Shown: positions 18,573 to 28,267, counted from the first letter of the stretch. The stretch is DNA of 64,000 bases from Candidatus Nitrosopumilus sp. (GCA_003702525.1 REGJ01000003.1:1-64000), one strand, 5' to 3'. Notes: a model not told the origin generated them from the sequence alone. Program-made: numbers and translations.

Positions 18573-19187
18573 ATGAGAAAACTAGGAACAATTGATTTAG
18601 AAATTTTGCATTTAGCAGTTAAAGAAAATGGAACATTTGATGAAACACATCTTGAAAATTCAGAACTAAAAAGACTAGGAGTAGGAAAAATTCTAGACAC
18701 ATTAGGATCATTAAAGGATAGAAAATTTATTTCACTAAATAGCAACGGTTCATTTTCAATAACTCCAGTTGCTAAAGAGATTCTTTGGGGAGATAATATT
18801 CCAGTTTGGGCCAAAGTGTTACGATTACTTCAGATAAAATCGTGTAGTATGGAACAAATTATAGATATACTACAAATTCCAGAGACTGAAATTCTTCAAG
18901 AAGTAGAAAAATTAAGACAAAATCAGTTTGTTCTAATGTCACCCCAGAGACAAGATGAAAAGATCATCAAGGTCTATGAAATATTACCTGAGGGAATAGA
19001 AGAAATTGACAAAACAGAGACAGAAGGATTTGACAAAATAAAATTTGGAGAAATAAAGCCTGAAATTGAAATTCTTAGTTTGATTGATGAAATAGTAAAA
19101 GAAATACAAGATTCTCAAATGGAAATTGAAAAGAAAACTTCGATCATTGAAAAATTATCAAAACTCAAAACAAAACTGAATGTTTAG
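18573..19187 (+). CDS. Winged-helix-like protein with C-terminal coiled coil, 204 aa
   Basis: Starts MRKLGTIDLEILHLAVKENG. Two helix-turn-helix-like segments (about 1-70 and 80-120) suggest a double winged helix, followed by an acidic region and a coiled coil (about 165-204). Probably a DNA-binding protein, though no recognisable family. It overlaps no neighbour but faces the SNF2 gene end to end. Confidence 0.6.
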   Translation: MRKLGTIDLEILHLAVKENGTFDETHLENSELKRLGVGKILDTLGSLKDRKFISLNSNGSFSITPVAKEILWGDNIPVWAKVLRLLQIKSCSMEQIIDILQIPETEILQEVEKLRQNQFVLMSPQRQDEKIIKVYEILPEGIEEIDKTETEGFDKIKFGEIKPEIEILSLIDEIVKEIQDSQMEIEKKTSIIEKLSKLKTKLNV

Positions 19188-20912
19188 TTATTTTGAACGT
19201 ATTTTGTCTTGAATTTGAGCAAGAATCAATTCTGCCTTGTCCTTATTTTCAAAGTTCTCAACACTTTCATCCATGATTTCATCAATTTCATAACTTTTGT
19301 CTACCAAGACATTTGCCACATGATCATCAAGGGTACCATTACCAATCAAATAATATGCAAATACAGTATTTTTTTGTCCAATTCTATGCAATCTATCTTC
19401 AGCTTGTCTATGAATAGCAGGACTCCAATCAAGTTCTGCAAAAATAACATATTTTGCTTTAGTCAAGTTGATTCCGACATTTCCTGCACGAATTCCTGCA
19501 ATCATTAATTTTGATTCACCTTTTTGGAATTTGTCTATTTGATCTTGTCTTATTGTATCAGATTGTCCTCCAATGATAGATACGGGTGCAAACTCTTGAA
19601 GACTTTCATGAAGTAATTTGTGAATTACTTTGTGGTGACAAAAGACTACAACACTTTCTTCAATTTCCATGATATTTTTTACAAAATTGATAACATGTGG
19701 AAGTTTTGCCAAGCCTGCAATTTGTCTTTCGCTTTGAATTGCTCTATGATAAGAGGCAGATTTTGAAAATTCAGAATCAGCAGTTTTTTGTTCTTCTTCC
19801 AAACGTTTCCAGATTTTATCTAATTCCTCAACATAGTAATCAGTGTCAGCTGCAATAACTTCTTTGTAACGTACTTTATCTTTGAGTTCTTTTAAAACGT
19901 CAGATTTCTTTCGTCTAAGCATTACATGATTTTGTAAATTGTTTCTTAAGGATGCACGTTTATTTTCCAAAACAATGGCCTTGCCTTTTTCATTTACATA
20001 ACAAAAGTATTCACAGAATTCCTTAAAGCTTCCAAGCAATCCAGGTTTTAGAATATCAATAATTGGCCAAATTTCAGACCCGCGATTGTAAATAGGAGTT
20101 CCAGATAGACCGATTCTGTAAGATACAGATGGTAATGCAGCTAATTTTTTTATTGATTTGTATTTTTGAGTTGTTTTAGATCTTAAGTTATGGACTTCAT
20201 CACACACAACAGTTTTGATTCCAACCTTTGCCAAATCATCATATCTTTTGAAGAGTAATTCATAATTTATCACATAAATGTCAGTTTTGGGGAGTTCTTT
20301 TTTCTTTCCAGTTCTGATTAATGTGACACTAGGAGATTCAGATTCAATTAATCTTCCATTTCTACTTTTTTTCTTAAGGAATTTTTCAATTTCACGTTCC
20401 CAATTGTTGAGTGTTACCAAAGGTGCAACAACTAAGACTGGAAATGTTTGTTTTTCAGTTGCAACATAAGACAATGTTTGTACAGTTTTTCCAAGACCCA
20501 TTTCATCAGCTAGTAATGCATTACCAGATGATTTCATCAAGAAATCCAATCCCTCTTTTTGGAAGTTTAGTAATTTTCCTCTAAATTGGTCTCCAGTTTT
20601 TGCTCGTTTTAGCTTATGCTTGACAGGAGGCAAAGTAGGTTTTGGAGCATATGTCTTTACAATTTTTCTCTGCCAAGTCGTTTTTGATAAAATTTCTAGA
20701 GGGTATCTATCAAGGATCAATTTGATTTGTTTTACATTTTCAGAGGTATCATCAACAATGACTTCGTTTACAGTTTCACCATACCAGGCCTTAGGAACCA
20801 ATCTAGAGATCATGCTCACAGCACGCTCACCAGTAATCTTCCAGCACCAGTTTTTAGAGTATTTGTCTTGAACATGCTCTAATGTTCCAATGTTTTCCAT
20901 GGATGTTTCCAT
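19188..20912 (-). CDS. SNF2-family DNA-dependent ATPase
   Basis: 574 residues. The Swi2/Snf2 motor has motif I DEMGLGKT (136-143), motif II DEVH with flanking VVC, SGTPIYNRG, and motif VI QAEDRLHRIGQ near the C-terminus. Two RecA-like lobes are present. The N-terminal about 100 residues may be a separate substrate-recognition domain. No nuclease or chromodomain is attached. Likely remodels protein-DNA complexes, perhaps in repair or transcription. Confidence 0.93.
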   Translation of the reverse strand: METSMENIGTLEHVQDKYSKNWCWKITGERAVSMISRLVPKAWYGETVNEVIVDDTSENVKQIKLILDRYPLEILSKTTWQRKIVKTYAPKPTLPPVKHKLKRAKTGDQFRGKLLNFQKEGLDFLMKSSGNALLADEMGLGKTVQTLSYVATEKQTFPVLVVAPLVTLNNWEREIEKFLKKKSRNGRLIESESPSVTLIRTGKKKELPKTDIYVINYELLFKRYDDLAKVGIKTVVCDEVHNLRSKTTQKYKSIKKLAALPSVSYRIGLSGTPIYNRGSEIWPIIDILKPGLLGSFKEFCEYFCYVNEKGKAIVLENKRASLRNNLQNHVMLRRKKSDVLKELKDKVRYKEVIAADTDYYVEELDKIWKRLEEEQKTADSEFSKSASYHRAIQSERQIAGLAKLPHVINFVKNIMEIEESVVVFCHHKVIHKLLHESLQEFAPVSIIGGQSDTIRQDQIDKFQKGESKLMIAGIRAGNVGINLTKAKYVIFAELDWSPAIHRQAEDRLHRIGQKNTVFAYYLIGNGTLDDHVANVLVDKSYEIDEIMDESVENFENKDKAELILAQIQDKIRSK

Positions 20913-21112
20913 AATTTGTCGATAGAAAGTTTTTTTGCCTTATGAATCTTCATGTTTTTCTCGATCAGTAAAAAAAGAAACAAAAATCTCCAAGAGTTAA
21001 AATATGATAGTGTTTTTACATTCTAGAAAAAATCACATTTTCGAATACAGGCTCAAAATAACAAATTGACAAATCAGCATATGTTTAAAATTGATGAAAA
21101 TTGTAACGAAAC

Positions 21113-21793
21113 ATGGATTTCCAACAAGAACAAGAACCTGATGTTGAGAAACCCATCATCATTGCAGCAATGCAAGACATGGGAAATGTTGGAAGTATTG
21201 TAATTAATTTTATCAATGAATCATTAAGAACTAAAACATTTAGAATTTCAAAAACACCATTCCCAACATATGTTGTAGACAGAGGAGGATACATTGACCT
21301 TCCAGATGAAAGTTGGGAGTACAAATACACAGATGATTTAATTATTTTCGGAGGAGGCAAAGGACAACCACAAAGTACCAGCGAATTAAATGCATTATGT
21401 CAAGACGTCATTGATGTTGCAAAGAAATATTCTGCTAAATTCATTTACACACTTGGAGGATTTCACACTAACAGACAATTCATGAATAATCCAAAGACAT
21501 ACATCACTACAACATCTAGAGAGTTGACAAAGCAGATGGAAGGGTTAGGAGTAGATATTACTCCACAAAAATCAATTATTACAGGTTTTAATGGATTAAT
21601 CTTGGGATTTGCAAAAAAGAATGAAATTCAGGGAATTGGTATGTATGGAGAATTAAATGAACCCGAAATACCTCAATATCGTGCTGCAATCAGCATAATT
21701 AAGACTCTTGAAAAATTGACCTACAGAAAATTCGGGGATACAGATAGGTTAGAAATGATGGCTCAGGAAATTGAAAGAAAATTTAAAGATTAA
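21113..21793 (+). CDS. PAC2-family protein (proteasome assembly chaperone-like fold)
   Basis: 226 residues. The early AAMQDMGNVGSIV segment and YTLGGFHTNRQ in the middle match archaeal PAC2 proteins, related to eukaryotic Pba/PAC proteasome chaperones. Known archaeal members bind proteasome alpha subunits, but whether this one does is inference. A 200-base gap upstream holds its promoter. Confidence 0.85.
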   Translation: MDFQQEQEPDVEKPIIIAAMQDMGNVGSIVINFINESLRTKTFRISKTPFPTYVVDRGGYIDLPDESWEYKYTDDLIIFGGGKGQPQSTSELNALCQDVIDVAKKYSAKFIYTLGGFHTNRQFMNNPKTYITTTSRELTKQMEGLGVDITPQKSIITGFNGLILGFAKKNEIQGIGMYGELNEPEIPQYRAAISIIKTLEKLTYRKFGDTDRLEMMAQEIERKFKD

Positions 21794-21796
21794 TTT

Positions 21797-21931
21797 TTAA
21801 TGAGAATTTCCTATTGGGTGAGGTTCAGTATTTTCATCATGGCAATCACATGAACATAGATAGGTTTTGTGATTATTCATACAGTCAATGCATTCAAAAT
21901 GTTTTCTAGTTTCACAAGCAGCACAGATCAT
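21797..21931 (-). CDS. Cys/His-rich zinc microprotein, 44 aa
   Basis: Reads MICAACETRKHFECIDCMNN followed by HKTYLCSCDCHDE and a short tail ending GNSH. Eight residues (C-x2-C, C-x2-C, H, C-x-C-x-C-H) can bind one or two zinc ions, resembling a B-box-like knuckle. Convergent with the PAC2 gene, starting three bases after its stop. Confidence 0.6.
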   Translation of the reverse strand: MICAACETRKHFECIDCMNNHKTYLCSCDCHDENTEPHPIGNSH

Positions 21932-21983
21932 CTTATTATAGATATTTCAGTAGATGAATTTGAATTTTTTCTTGGTTTTGAAC

Positions 21984-22643
21984 CTAATATTCTATTTCAC
22001 TTCTGCTAAGTAGATCATTAGTTAAATCCACATATCCCTGCGGATCTAATTCTTTTACAAATCCACCATCAATGTTTATCAAATAAACAGAGTGAAGGTG
22101 TGCATTTAAGATGTCATCATATTCTATTGGTGGGTTTTTGTAATATCTATCACAAAGATCCTTGACTTTTTGAACATCCTCTTTTTTTCGAGCATTTGGA
22201 GGAAGTAAGAAGATTTTGGGAATAGGTAAAATTCCAGTTGCAGGACTAGCTAGAGAAAATTTTGTACAGTGTTGACTATACCTTGCAATCTTGCTCATTA
22301 TTCTTGCAGTAAAATAATCTATAGTATCCATTGCATGTTCAGGCGGAGTAAAACCTGTTTCAATTTCAATAATTGTATTGCCACCACCTTTCTTGGCAAA
22401 AAGATCACAAACTAGAATTTCAGAAATATCTTTTTCTACTTCAACAGCATAACCTCTGGAAATTAAATTATTAGCACAAATTAACTCCAGAATAGAATGG
22501 TTGATTTTTACCAAGTTTTTTTGATACATTTCAATTAGTTGTTGTCTAACATAGTTTAGTTTTGGAAGGTCTTTTTCGCGTAGATTCGTGGATAGTTTCT
22601 CAGTCATATGATTTACATCGTTTTGGAATTTTTCTAAATCCAT
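21984..22643 (-). CDS. Hypothetical protein, possible PD-(D/E)XK nuclease-like domain, 219 aa
   Basis: An N-terminal helical region is followed by AVEVEKDISEILVCDLFAKK and TIIEIETGFTP. The spacing of Asp and the E-x-E segment is like the core of PD-(D/E)XK nucleases, but the usual Lys is missing, so it may be inactive or another fold. The C-terminal half is not recognised. Single-gene unit, 52 bases before the zinc microprotein on the same strand. Confidence 0.6.
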   Translation of the reverse strand: MDLEKFQNDVNHMTEKLSTNLREKDLPKLNYVRQQLIEMYQKNLVKINHSILELICANNLISRGYAVEVEKDISEILVCDLFAKKGGGNTIIEIETGFTPPEHAMDTIDYFTARIMSKIARYSQHCTKFSLASPATGILPIPKIFLLPPNARKKEDVQKVKDLCDRYYKNPPIEYDDILNAHLHSVYLINIDGGFVKELDPQGYVDLTNDLLSRSEIEY

Positions 22644-22797
22644 AATTCAAGATTAGATGAATTTGGGGGTTTAAGAATAGTCTGGAATTAAACTATCATC
22701 TCAAGCACAAAATGGTCAAAATTAATCAAATAAAATTGAAAATTAGCAAACTTTTCTTCATACTTTGTCTTAACAATAGAAATCAACACAACTTCAA

Positions 22798-23712
22798 GTG
22801 TACAAAAAAGTAGGGTTAGTAGGAATATTTTCATTTTTGATGATATTTTCAGCCATGCAGACATCAGAGGCGGAATTATGGGAATTAATCATAGACCTCA
22901 ACGTAGAGAAAGGTGCAATTGTATCAGGTGAAACACTAGTTGTAACGGGTAAAGTCGTAGACCATGCATACAAGCCTATTCGTGGTGCAGAAGTACTAGT
23001 TAGAACAGGTTCTGAGACAACAAAAGCATTCACTGACCCATGGGGTGTTTTTAGAGGAGAGTTTGAAAACTTTGAAAGAGTTCCAGGAACTTATACAATT
23101 AATGTAGTTGCAACTTGGTATGGAATGACAGGATTAGAAACTACACAAGTACAAGTAAAGGGTGATGCATCACAGGTTTCATTATTACAACAAAAATTGG
23201 ACACAGAGGAGGCAAGAAAATATCTTAGTTCACATGAAAGTGATTTTGAGAAAAACCCAATAGGACAAACCCTCTTCAAATATTATCACGGATTACTACA
23301 AGAATTAATTTTAGAAAATAAAGAAGCAATGCAACCAAACTTAGATGAGTTGTATGTGGAAGAACAAAGAAGCATTGCAGAAGAACTTAAAGAGCAAGCA
23401 ATTGAAGAATACAATCCAGGATATGGAATATTTGATGGGTTAAACTATGAGTACTATGTTAGTAGTTTGAATCCGGAAATACAAGATATTGTATCAAGCC
23501 AGCTAAACTTTACAAAAAATATTTTTGAGCAAGCACAAATAGTAAAAGCACAAATCATTGCAGATGGTGGAACATATGAAGAAGCTCAGCAAGCATATCT
23601 AGAAATGCTTTCAATTCCAAAAGAGAAACTAGAAGAATTCAATGATCAGAAACTTGAAGAATTAGAAGAAACTGAATCATCTGAAGATAATTCTGAAGAA
23701 AAGAATGATTGA
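22798..23712 (+). CDS. Secreted protein with Ig-like (carboxypeptidase regulatory-type) domain, 304 aa
   Basis: GTG start. Signal peptide residues 1-26 (ending TSEA). Residues about 30-125 form an Ig-like beta-sandwich (GETLVVTGKVVDHAYKPIRG and GTYTINVVATWYG are typical of surface Ig-like modules). The remaining two thirds is helical and highly acidic at the C-terminus. Likely an S-layer-associated or surface-binding protein. Confidence 0.8.
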   Translation: MYKKVGLVGIFSFLMIFSAMQTSEAELWELIIDLNVEKGAIVSGETLVVTGKVVDHAYKPIRGAEVLVRTGSETTKAFTDPWGVFRGEFENFERVPGTYTINVVATWYGMTGLETTQVQVKGDASQVSLLQQKLDTEEARKYLSSHESDFEKNPIGQTLFKYYHGLLQELILENKEAMQPNLDELYVEEQRSIAEELKEQAIEEYNPGYGIFDGLNYEYYVSSLNPEIQDIVSSQLNFTKNIFEQAQIVKAQIIADGGTYEEAQQAYLEMLSIPKEKLEEFNDQKLEELEETESSEDNSEEKND

Positions 23713-23757
23713 TAAATTCTACGTGCTCCTTATATTCAAAATTCGCCTAAATTACTT

Positions 23758-23925
23758 ATGAAAATAGATATTCCAATACCCTGTCCAAGTTGCGGTGGAA
23801 AAATGTATTCAGTTTGTTATGAATCATCTTTTTCTCTTCTAAAGAAAAGAAGTTGGCAAGTATGCAAAGAATGCAACTTTGAAAGAAATTCTGAAGATTT
23901 CAAAAAATCAATTTGCTGTGCTTAG
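23758..23925 (+). CDS. Zinc-ribbon microprotein, 55 aa
   Basis: Begins MKIDIPIPCPSCGGKM with a second C-x2-C pair (VCKECN), plus a terminal CC. Forms a simple zinc ribbon. ATG at 23758, stop at 23925. No partner domain. Confidence 0.65.
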   Translation: MKIDIPIPCPSCGGKMYSVCYESSFSLLKKRSWQVCKECNFERNSEDFKKSICCA

Positions 23926-24023
23926 CAGCATCATTTTTTCTAAACGATTCAAAATCTTTGAGTTAGTTTTTGTGAAATTAGGCTCTAAACAATTTTTAAC
24001 CATATCTTAGAACAAATTACAGA

Positions 24024-24359
24024 TTGAAGGTATTTCACAAGCCTACTTGTATCACTTGCAAAAAGACAATATCAGAAATTGAAAGAATGCAAGCAGATAT
24101 TGAAAAACGAGATTTCTTTAAAGAACCATTTTCAGAATCAGAGTTAAAAAAGATCATAAAAATGACTGGAAAAAAACCATCAGAATTATTGAGAAAACGA
24201 GACAAGATGTACAAAGAGTTTGACTTGGAAAATAATAAAAAAACAGATGCTCAAATAATCAAATTAATGGTAAAACATCCTGGTTTAATTTTGAGGCCAA
24301 TAATCATATCAAAAAACAAAGCATATGTTGGTAAAGTAGACGTATCCAAAATAAAATAA
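24024..24359 (+). CDS. ArsC/Spx-like thioredoxin-fold protein
   Basis: 111 residues, TTG start. Starts MKVFHKPTCITCKKTISEIE, giving a CxxC, then a helical insert, and ends with RPIIISKNKAYVGK, as in ArsC/Spx/YffB. Members reduce arsenate with glutathione or thioredoxin, or regulate transcription. The single-Cys plus RPI pattern is partly kept; arsenate reductase activity is not certain. Confidence 0.8.
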   Translation: MKVFHKPTCITCKKTISEIERMQADIEKRDFFKEPFSESELKKIIKMTGKKPSELLRKRDKMYKEFDLENNKKTDAQIIKLMVKHPGLILRPIIISKNKAYVGKVDVSKIK

Positions 24360-24361
24360 TT

Positions 24362-24604
24362 CTAAGGGTTTTCTTTTTTGAAAATCCTAATTGCTTCTAA
24401 ATGAGAACAATTTGCTTTGATTCCTTTTCCATGATGAAATTTGTAAAAATTTTTGAAACCAGGACATTCGCAAGTATCAGATGTTACAACATATGATTGC
24501 TCAGGGTTAGAGGAGGATTTCACTTGAAAAAGATCATCTTCCAATTTGACAACGCCACCAGATTCAACTAATTTTTTTGCTTTACGAATGGTGTTTGTAC
24601 TCAT
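24362..24604 (-). CDS. SWIM zinc-finger protein, 80 aa
   Basis: CECPGF ... CSHLEA gives the C-x-C-x(n)-C-x-H pattern of SWIM fingers, found in DNA- and protein-binding proteins. The protein is just this finger plus an N-terminal helix. It follows the next gene upstream by 18 bases on the same strand. Confidence 0.8.
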   Translation of the reverse strand: MSTNTIRKAKKLVESGGVVKLEDDLFQVKSSSNPEQSYVVTSDTCECPGFKNFYKFHHGKGIKANCSHLEAIRIFKKENP

Positions 24605-24622
24605 AATTATACAAAAAAGATG

Positions 24623-24946
24623 TTATTTTTTATTCTTTAATTTTTTTAGGATGTTTGTCCATTCAGTATCTTGTGCCATTGCATTCTCATAAAGAAGTTC
24701 AAAAGTCCACGCAATAATTTCACCCCATATTGCTTTAAGAGAGTCATCATCAGTCCATAAAACACTAGTCTTAACAGCATTCATTGCAAGGATATTTTTT
24801 GCATTTTTGGAGGGGTTTTTGTTCCATTTTTTTATTACTCGGTCACAAAATTGCAAAATCTCAGTTTTTGTAAGTACTAATTCATCAGGATCAAACAAAT
24901 CTTTGTTACCAGTTTTACCATTTTTTACCATATCATACCAATACAT
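24623..24946 (-). CDS. Hypothetical helical protein, 107 aa
   Basis: All-helical soluble protein, no signal or motif recognised. It lies upstream of the SWIM-finger gene on the same strand, probably cotranscribed. Confidence 0.6.
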   Translation of the reverse strand: MYWYDMVKNGKTGNKDLFDPDELVLTKTEILQFCDRVIKKWNKNPSKNAKNILAMNAVKTSVLWTDDDSLKAIWGEIIAWTFELLYENAMAQDTEWTNILKKLKNKK

Positions 24947-25013
24947 AATGGAAGTATAATTTTTTAGAGTAAGATATTCATAAATTCTTAAATAACTTTG
25001 ATACTATAATATA

Positions 25014-25073
25014 TTGACGAGAGACCTGCTTTTCTGCCCAAATTATGCCTAGAGTTCGTTTCACTCTCGTCAA
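25014..25073 (+). promoter_or_regulatory. Hairpin leader or small RNA candidate upstream of dppB-like gene
   Basis: TTGACGAGAG (25014-25023) is a perfect 10-bp complement of CTCTCGTCAA (25064-25073), enclosing 40 bases. A TATA-like TTAAATAA at 24988-24995 lies at the right distance for transcription to start near 25014, and a TTTTT run follows at 25079-25083. An alternative hairpin AGAGT/ACTCT (25051-25067) is mutually exclusive with the long stem, so switching is possible. It could be a leader of the permease gene at 25136 or a separate RNA. Confidence 0.5.
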
Positions 25074-25135
25074 ATTGTTTTTGAGGCTATTTTCAAATGA
25101 TTATAAACTGATTTTTGTATTTGTGGGTAGTGAGC

Positions 25136-26182
25136 ATGAAAAGATATGTTGCAACAAGGGCTGCAACAATGTTTGGAGTTTTAATGATTACATTGCTAAT
25201 CACAATTTCATTGGTTGGATCAAATATGGATACCATTCTAAAACAAGGAATAGTATTTCAGGTCCGTTCAGAAATTACTGAAAATCCTGCTATTGCAGAA
25301 AGTTTTTCATCAGTAGAAGAATTTGAAGGATTCATTCAAAGTCAGATTGAACAAAGAACCAAAATTTTAGGATTGGATGAACCATGGTACTCACCCCAAA
25401 GAATTGGTCTTACAATGTACAAGATTTTATTGTTAGATTTTGGTCATGCTACGTTTCTTACTAGTGATGCAGGTTCATCAGATGTAAAAGATATAATATT
25501 TGAAAAACTTCCCAGAACAATTCTTCTGTTCACCACAGCAACAATAATTATTTCAGTTATTGGAATTTTCTTAGGAGCATTATCAGCTAGTAAGGTGGGT
25601 TCAGTAATAGATAGAATCACATCAAGTTTTGCAATCATCAGTTCAAGTTTTCCAGTTTGGTGGATAGGAATGTTGATGATATTTTTATTTGCATTCACAT
25701 ATCAGATATTTCCTGCAAGAGCAACACCAGACATTCCTTCTTCAGACCCAGGGTACATTGGTTCATTATTGTATCATATGGCATTGCCACTAATTACAAT
25801 CGTAATGATTGGTTTTGGTTCATGGGCATATTTGGTAAGAAATTTCATGGTAGGAATTATGCAAGAGGATTTCATCATGGCAAAAAGAACAATTGGAATC
25901 AAGCAAAAAAAGATAATCTATACTCATGCATTAAAAAATGCAGCACCTCCAATTGTAACGATTCTAGCTCTGAGTTTATCAGGTTCTCTAGGAGGGGCAA
26001 TCATTACAGAGGCAGTATTTGATTGGCCAGGAATGGGAAGGTTGTACTTTGAGGCAATTACAGTCATGGATTTACCAGTAATTATTGGAGCAACATACAT
26101 CCTAACGGTGTTCTTTCTAGTTAGCATATTCATTGCAGATTTGTTGTACGGATACTTTGATCCGAGGATGAGAACAGGATAA
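25136..26182 (+). CDS. ABC transporter permease, DppB/OppB family
   Basis: 348 residues from ATG 25136; a TTG at 25115 would add seven residues. Six membrane segments are expected, with a long extracytoplasmic loop after the first (about 30-110) and the EAA-type motif KNAAPPIVTILALSLSGSLG and ITEAVFDWPGMGRL near the C-terminus. Peptide/nickel transporter family. The stop overlaps the dppC-like start (TAATG). No binding protein or ATPase gene lies next to it. Confidence 0.92.
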   Translation: MKRYVATRAATMFGVLMITLLITISLVGSNMDTILKQGIVFQVRSEITENPAIAESFSSVEEFEGFIQSQIEQRTKILGLDEPWYSPQRIGLTMYKILLLDFGHATFLTSDAGSSDVKDIIFEKLPRTILLFTTATIIISVIGIFLGALSASKVGSVIDRITSSFAIISSSFPVWWIGMLMIFLFAFTYQIFPARATPDIPSSDPGYIGSLLYHMALPLITIVMIGFGSWAYLVRNFMVGIMQEDFIMAKRTIGIKQKKIIYTHALKNAAPPIVTILALSLSGSLGGAIITEAVFDWPGMGRLYFEAITVMDLPVIIGATYILTVFFLVSIFIADLLYGYFDPRMRTG

Positions 26183-27549
26183 TGAGCAGTATAACTCCAC
26201 AAGAAATCAAGCAAGAGTTTCTAAAAAGCAAGATAGGAATAGTAGGAATTACAATCCTAGGAATCCTTATTGCGACATCAATTATTGCAATTATTGCAAT
26301 TCCAGTAGAAACATTTCAAGAATGGAACAATCCAGGAAATTGGATTTCATATCCAAAGGTAGCAATTCCAATTTGGGTAAATATTTTCATGACTGAAAAA
26401 ATTCCAGAACATAAAATTCTAGAAAACCCCAACATTCAGACAAATTCAGAAGGAGAAATTATGTTATTATCTCATAAATTTGGAGTAAATTTTGATTATG
26501 AGTTCTTTCCAAATGATTTCATCTATGTTTTTTCATCAGAATATTCTGAATCAGCACTATTACAAATGTCTGTGATAAGACCTGATGGAATAGAATTAGA
26601 ATTATTATCTACATCATTGCCATATTCAAACACCAAAACAATTCACAGTGAAAGAATTTTTTCAACAGATGAAGCAGTGAAGAAAAATTTGTTACTGCAA
26701 TCAGAAATGTTTGATTTTGATTTAGAAAGATTATCAGTAGAAGATATTGTATTTTCAGATACTAAAACAAATGAACCACTTAAAGGAGATTATGTTTTTT
26801 CAATTGACACATACTCTGTCAATTCAGAAATCAAAAGTCATGAATCAAAACTAATCATTGGCGGAAAAGCATTTGGAATGATGGGAACAGATGAACTAAG
26901 ACGAGACTTAGCAATAGGGCTGTTATGGGGAACACCGCTTGCATTGTTTATCGGTTTGGTTGTATCTATTGCATCAGTGATAGCAGGTTTGTTGTACGGA
27001 GTATATGCAGGCTACAAGGGTAAAAAAACAGACGAGGTAATGATGAGATTCAATGATGTAATCTATGCATTACCGGCACTCCCATTCTTGATTATTTTAT
27101 CAGTCACAATTAGTAACAGTATATTCGTTTTAGTTGGATTCTTGATGATTTTTGGGTGGGTAGGCATTGCAAAAGTTGCAAGAAGCATGTCGTTACAAAT
27201 CAAAACAAGAGGCTACGTGGATGCTGCAAATATGATGGGGCAAAAAAATTCCAAAATTGTCCTCAAACACATCTTACCACAATTACTCCCATATGCATTT
27301 GCAAGTATTGCAATATCAGTTCCAGCAGCAATCACAACAGAAGCTGGTTTGAGTTTTCTAGGACTAGGTGATCCATCATTTCCAACATGGGGGCACATTC
27401 TTCATGATGCAAATACGTTTGGGGCAGCTGCAAGGGGGTTGTGGTGGTGGATAATGCCACCAGGAGTAATGATTGCCATTGCAGGACTTGCGTTTGTGTT
27501 TATAGGAAATGCACTTGATGCAATTGTCAATCCGAAATTGAAAAGATAA
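26182..27549 (+). CDS. ABC transporter permease, DppC/OppC family, with large insertion
   Basis: 455 residues, far longer than the usual 280-300 of DppC. TM1 (about 18-40) is followed by about 180 residues of soluble sequence, absent from typical DppC, then the permease core from about 240 with TLP-like helices and the motif AGLSFLGLGDPSFPTWGHIL. The insertion may recognise ligand or partner outside the membrane, which could compensate for a missing binding protein. Cotranslated with the DppB-like gene. Confidence 0.9.
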   Translation: MSSITPQEIKQEFLKSKIGIVGITILGILIATSIIAIIAIPVETFQEWNNPGNWISYPKVAIPIWVNIFMTEKIPEHKILENPNIQTNSEGEIMLLSHKFGVNFDYEFFPNDFIYVFSSEYSESALLQMSVIRPDGIELELLSTSLPYSNTKTIHSERIFSTDEAVKKNLLLQSEMFDFDLERLSVEDIVFSDTKTNEPLKGDYVFSIDTYSVNSEIKSHESKLIIGGKAFGMMGTDELRRDLAIGLLWGTPLALFIGLVVSIASVIAGLLYGVYAGYKGKKTDEVMMRFNDVIYALPALPFLIILSVTISNSIFVLVGFLMIFGWVGIAKVARSMSLQIKTRGYVDAANMMGQKNSKIVLKHILPQLLPYAFASIAISVPAAITTEAGLSFLGLGDPSFPTWGHILHDANTFGAAARGLWWWIMPPGVMIAIAGLAFVFIGNALDAIVNPKLKR

Positions 27550-27861
27550 TCAAAAATAACTTCGAATTGTGTTTATTGCTGAATCATTTAGTTTGATAGT
27601 ATAGGTTTGAGAGTTTGGATCAGTTGCTTTTGTTTGGGCCAGAATTTCAGTAAATTTTGTTTTTTCTTCTTCAGTAGCTCCGGCTTCGTGAGTACAAAGA
27701 TTGAATGCTTTGAGATTAAGATTATTTTTTAGTAAATGTGCTATGAATTGTTTATACTCTTCAGGATTTGTCCAGTCTTTGTTCTTTTCACCACATGCAG
27801 TGATCCATACATCAACAGAATTGTGAAAGATTACCTTTTGGCGGATTTCATCAAGAGACAT
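27550..27861 (-). CDS. Hypothetical protein, 103 aa
   Basis: Soluble alpha/beta protein with NLCTHEAGATEEEKTKF in the middle. Family not recognised. It lies two bases after the next upstream gene on the same strand, suggesting an operon, and converges with the DppC-like gene. Confidence 0.6.
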   Translation of the reverse strand: MSLDEIRQKVIFHNSVDVWITACGEKNKDWTNPEEYKQFIAHLLKNNLNLKAFNLCTHEAGATEEEKTKFTEILAQTKATDPNSQTYTIKLNDSAINTIRSYF

Positions 27862-27863
27862 AT

Positions 27864-28196
27864 TTAGAAGTCAGCACGTTGCATTTTAGAGCCACATCGG
27901 GGACAAGAACCACCTTTGTGTTTGTTGTTACATACAAGACATACGTAACGAACTCCACCAGAACTACCTTGTGAGCCCATTCCAAAGAATCCACCGCCTC
28001 CTCCAGCGCCAGAGTCACTACCACCATAACCGCCCCTCATGCGATTCATGTATCGTCTTCTCAAAATTAATGGAAATGCGATAAAGATTGCAAGTGCAGC
28101 ACCCAATCCATATGGGAATGGCAGCACCATTTGCAGTCCTATGCTGATAGCTAGTGAAGCAAATAAGAAAATCAAATAAGTTTTGTAATTAAACAA
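27864..28196 (-). CDS. Membrane protein with C-terminal zinc ribbon, 110 aa
   Basis: Two membrane helices (about 7-45), a Gly/Ser-rich linker (about 55-83), and a C-terminal zinc ribbon YVCLVCNNKHKGGSCPRCGS. The linker puts the zinc ribbon away from the membrane. Function unknown. Confidence 0.7.
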   Translation of the reverse strand: MFNYKTYLIFLFASLAISIGLQMVLPFPYGLGAALAIFIAFPLILRRRYMNRMRGGYGGSDSGAGGGGGFFGMGSQGSSGGVRYVCLVCNNKHKGGSCPRCGSKMQRADF

Positions 28197-28267
28197 TTCA
28201 TAGAAAGTACCTTCAAAAAGGTTATAAAGTTTTGTCAGTTTTTTTCAGGTTCCACTAGAATTTTGAA

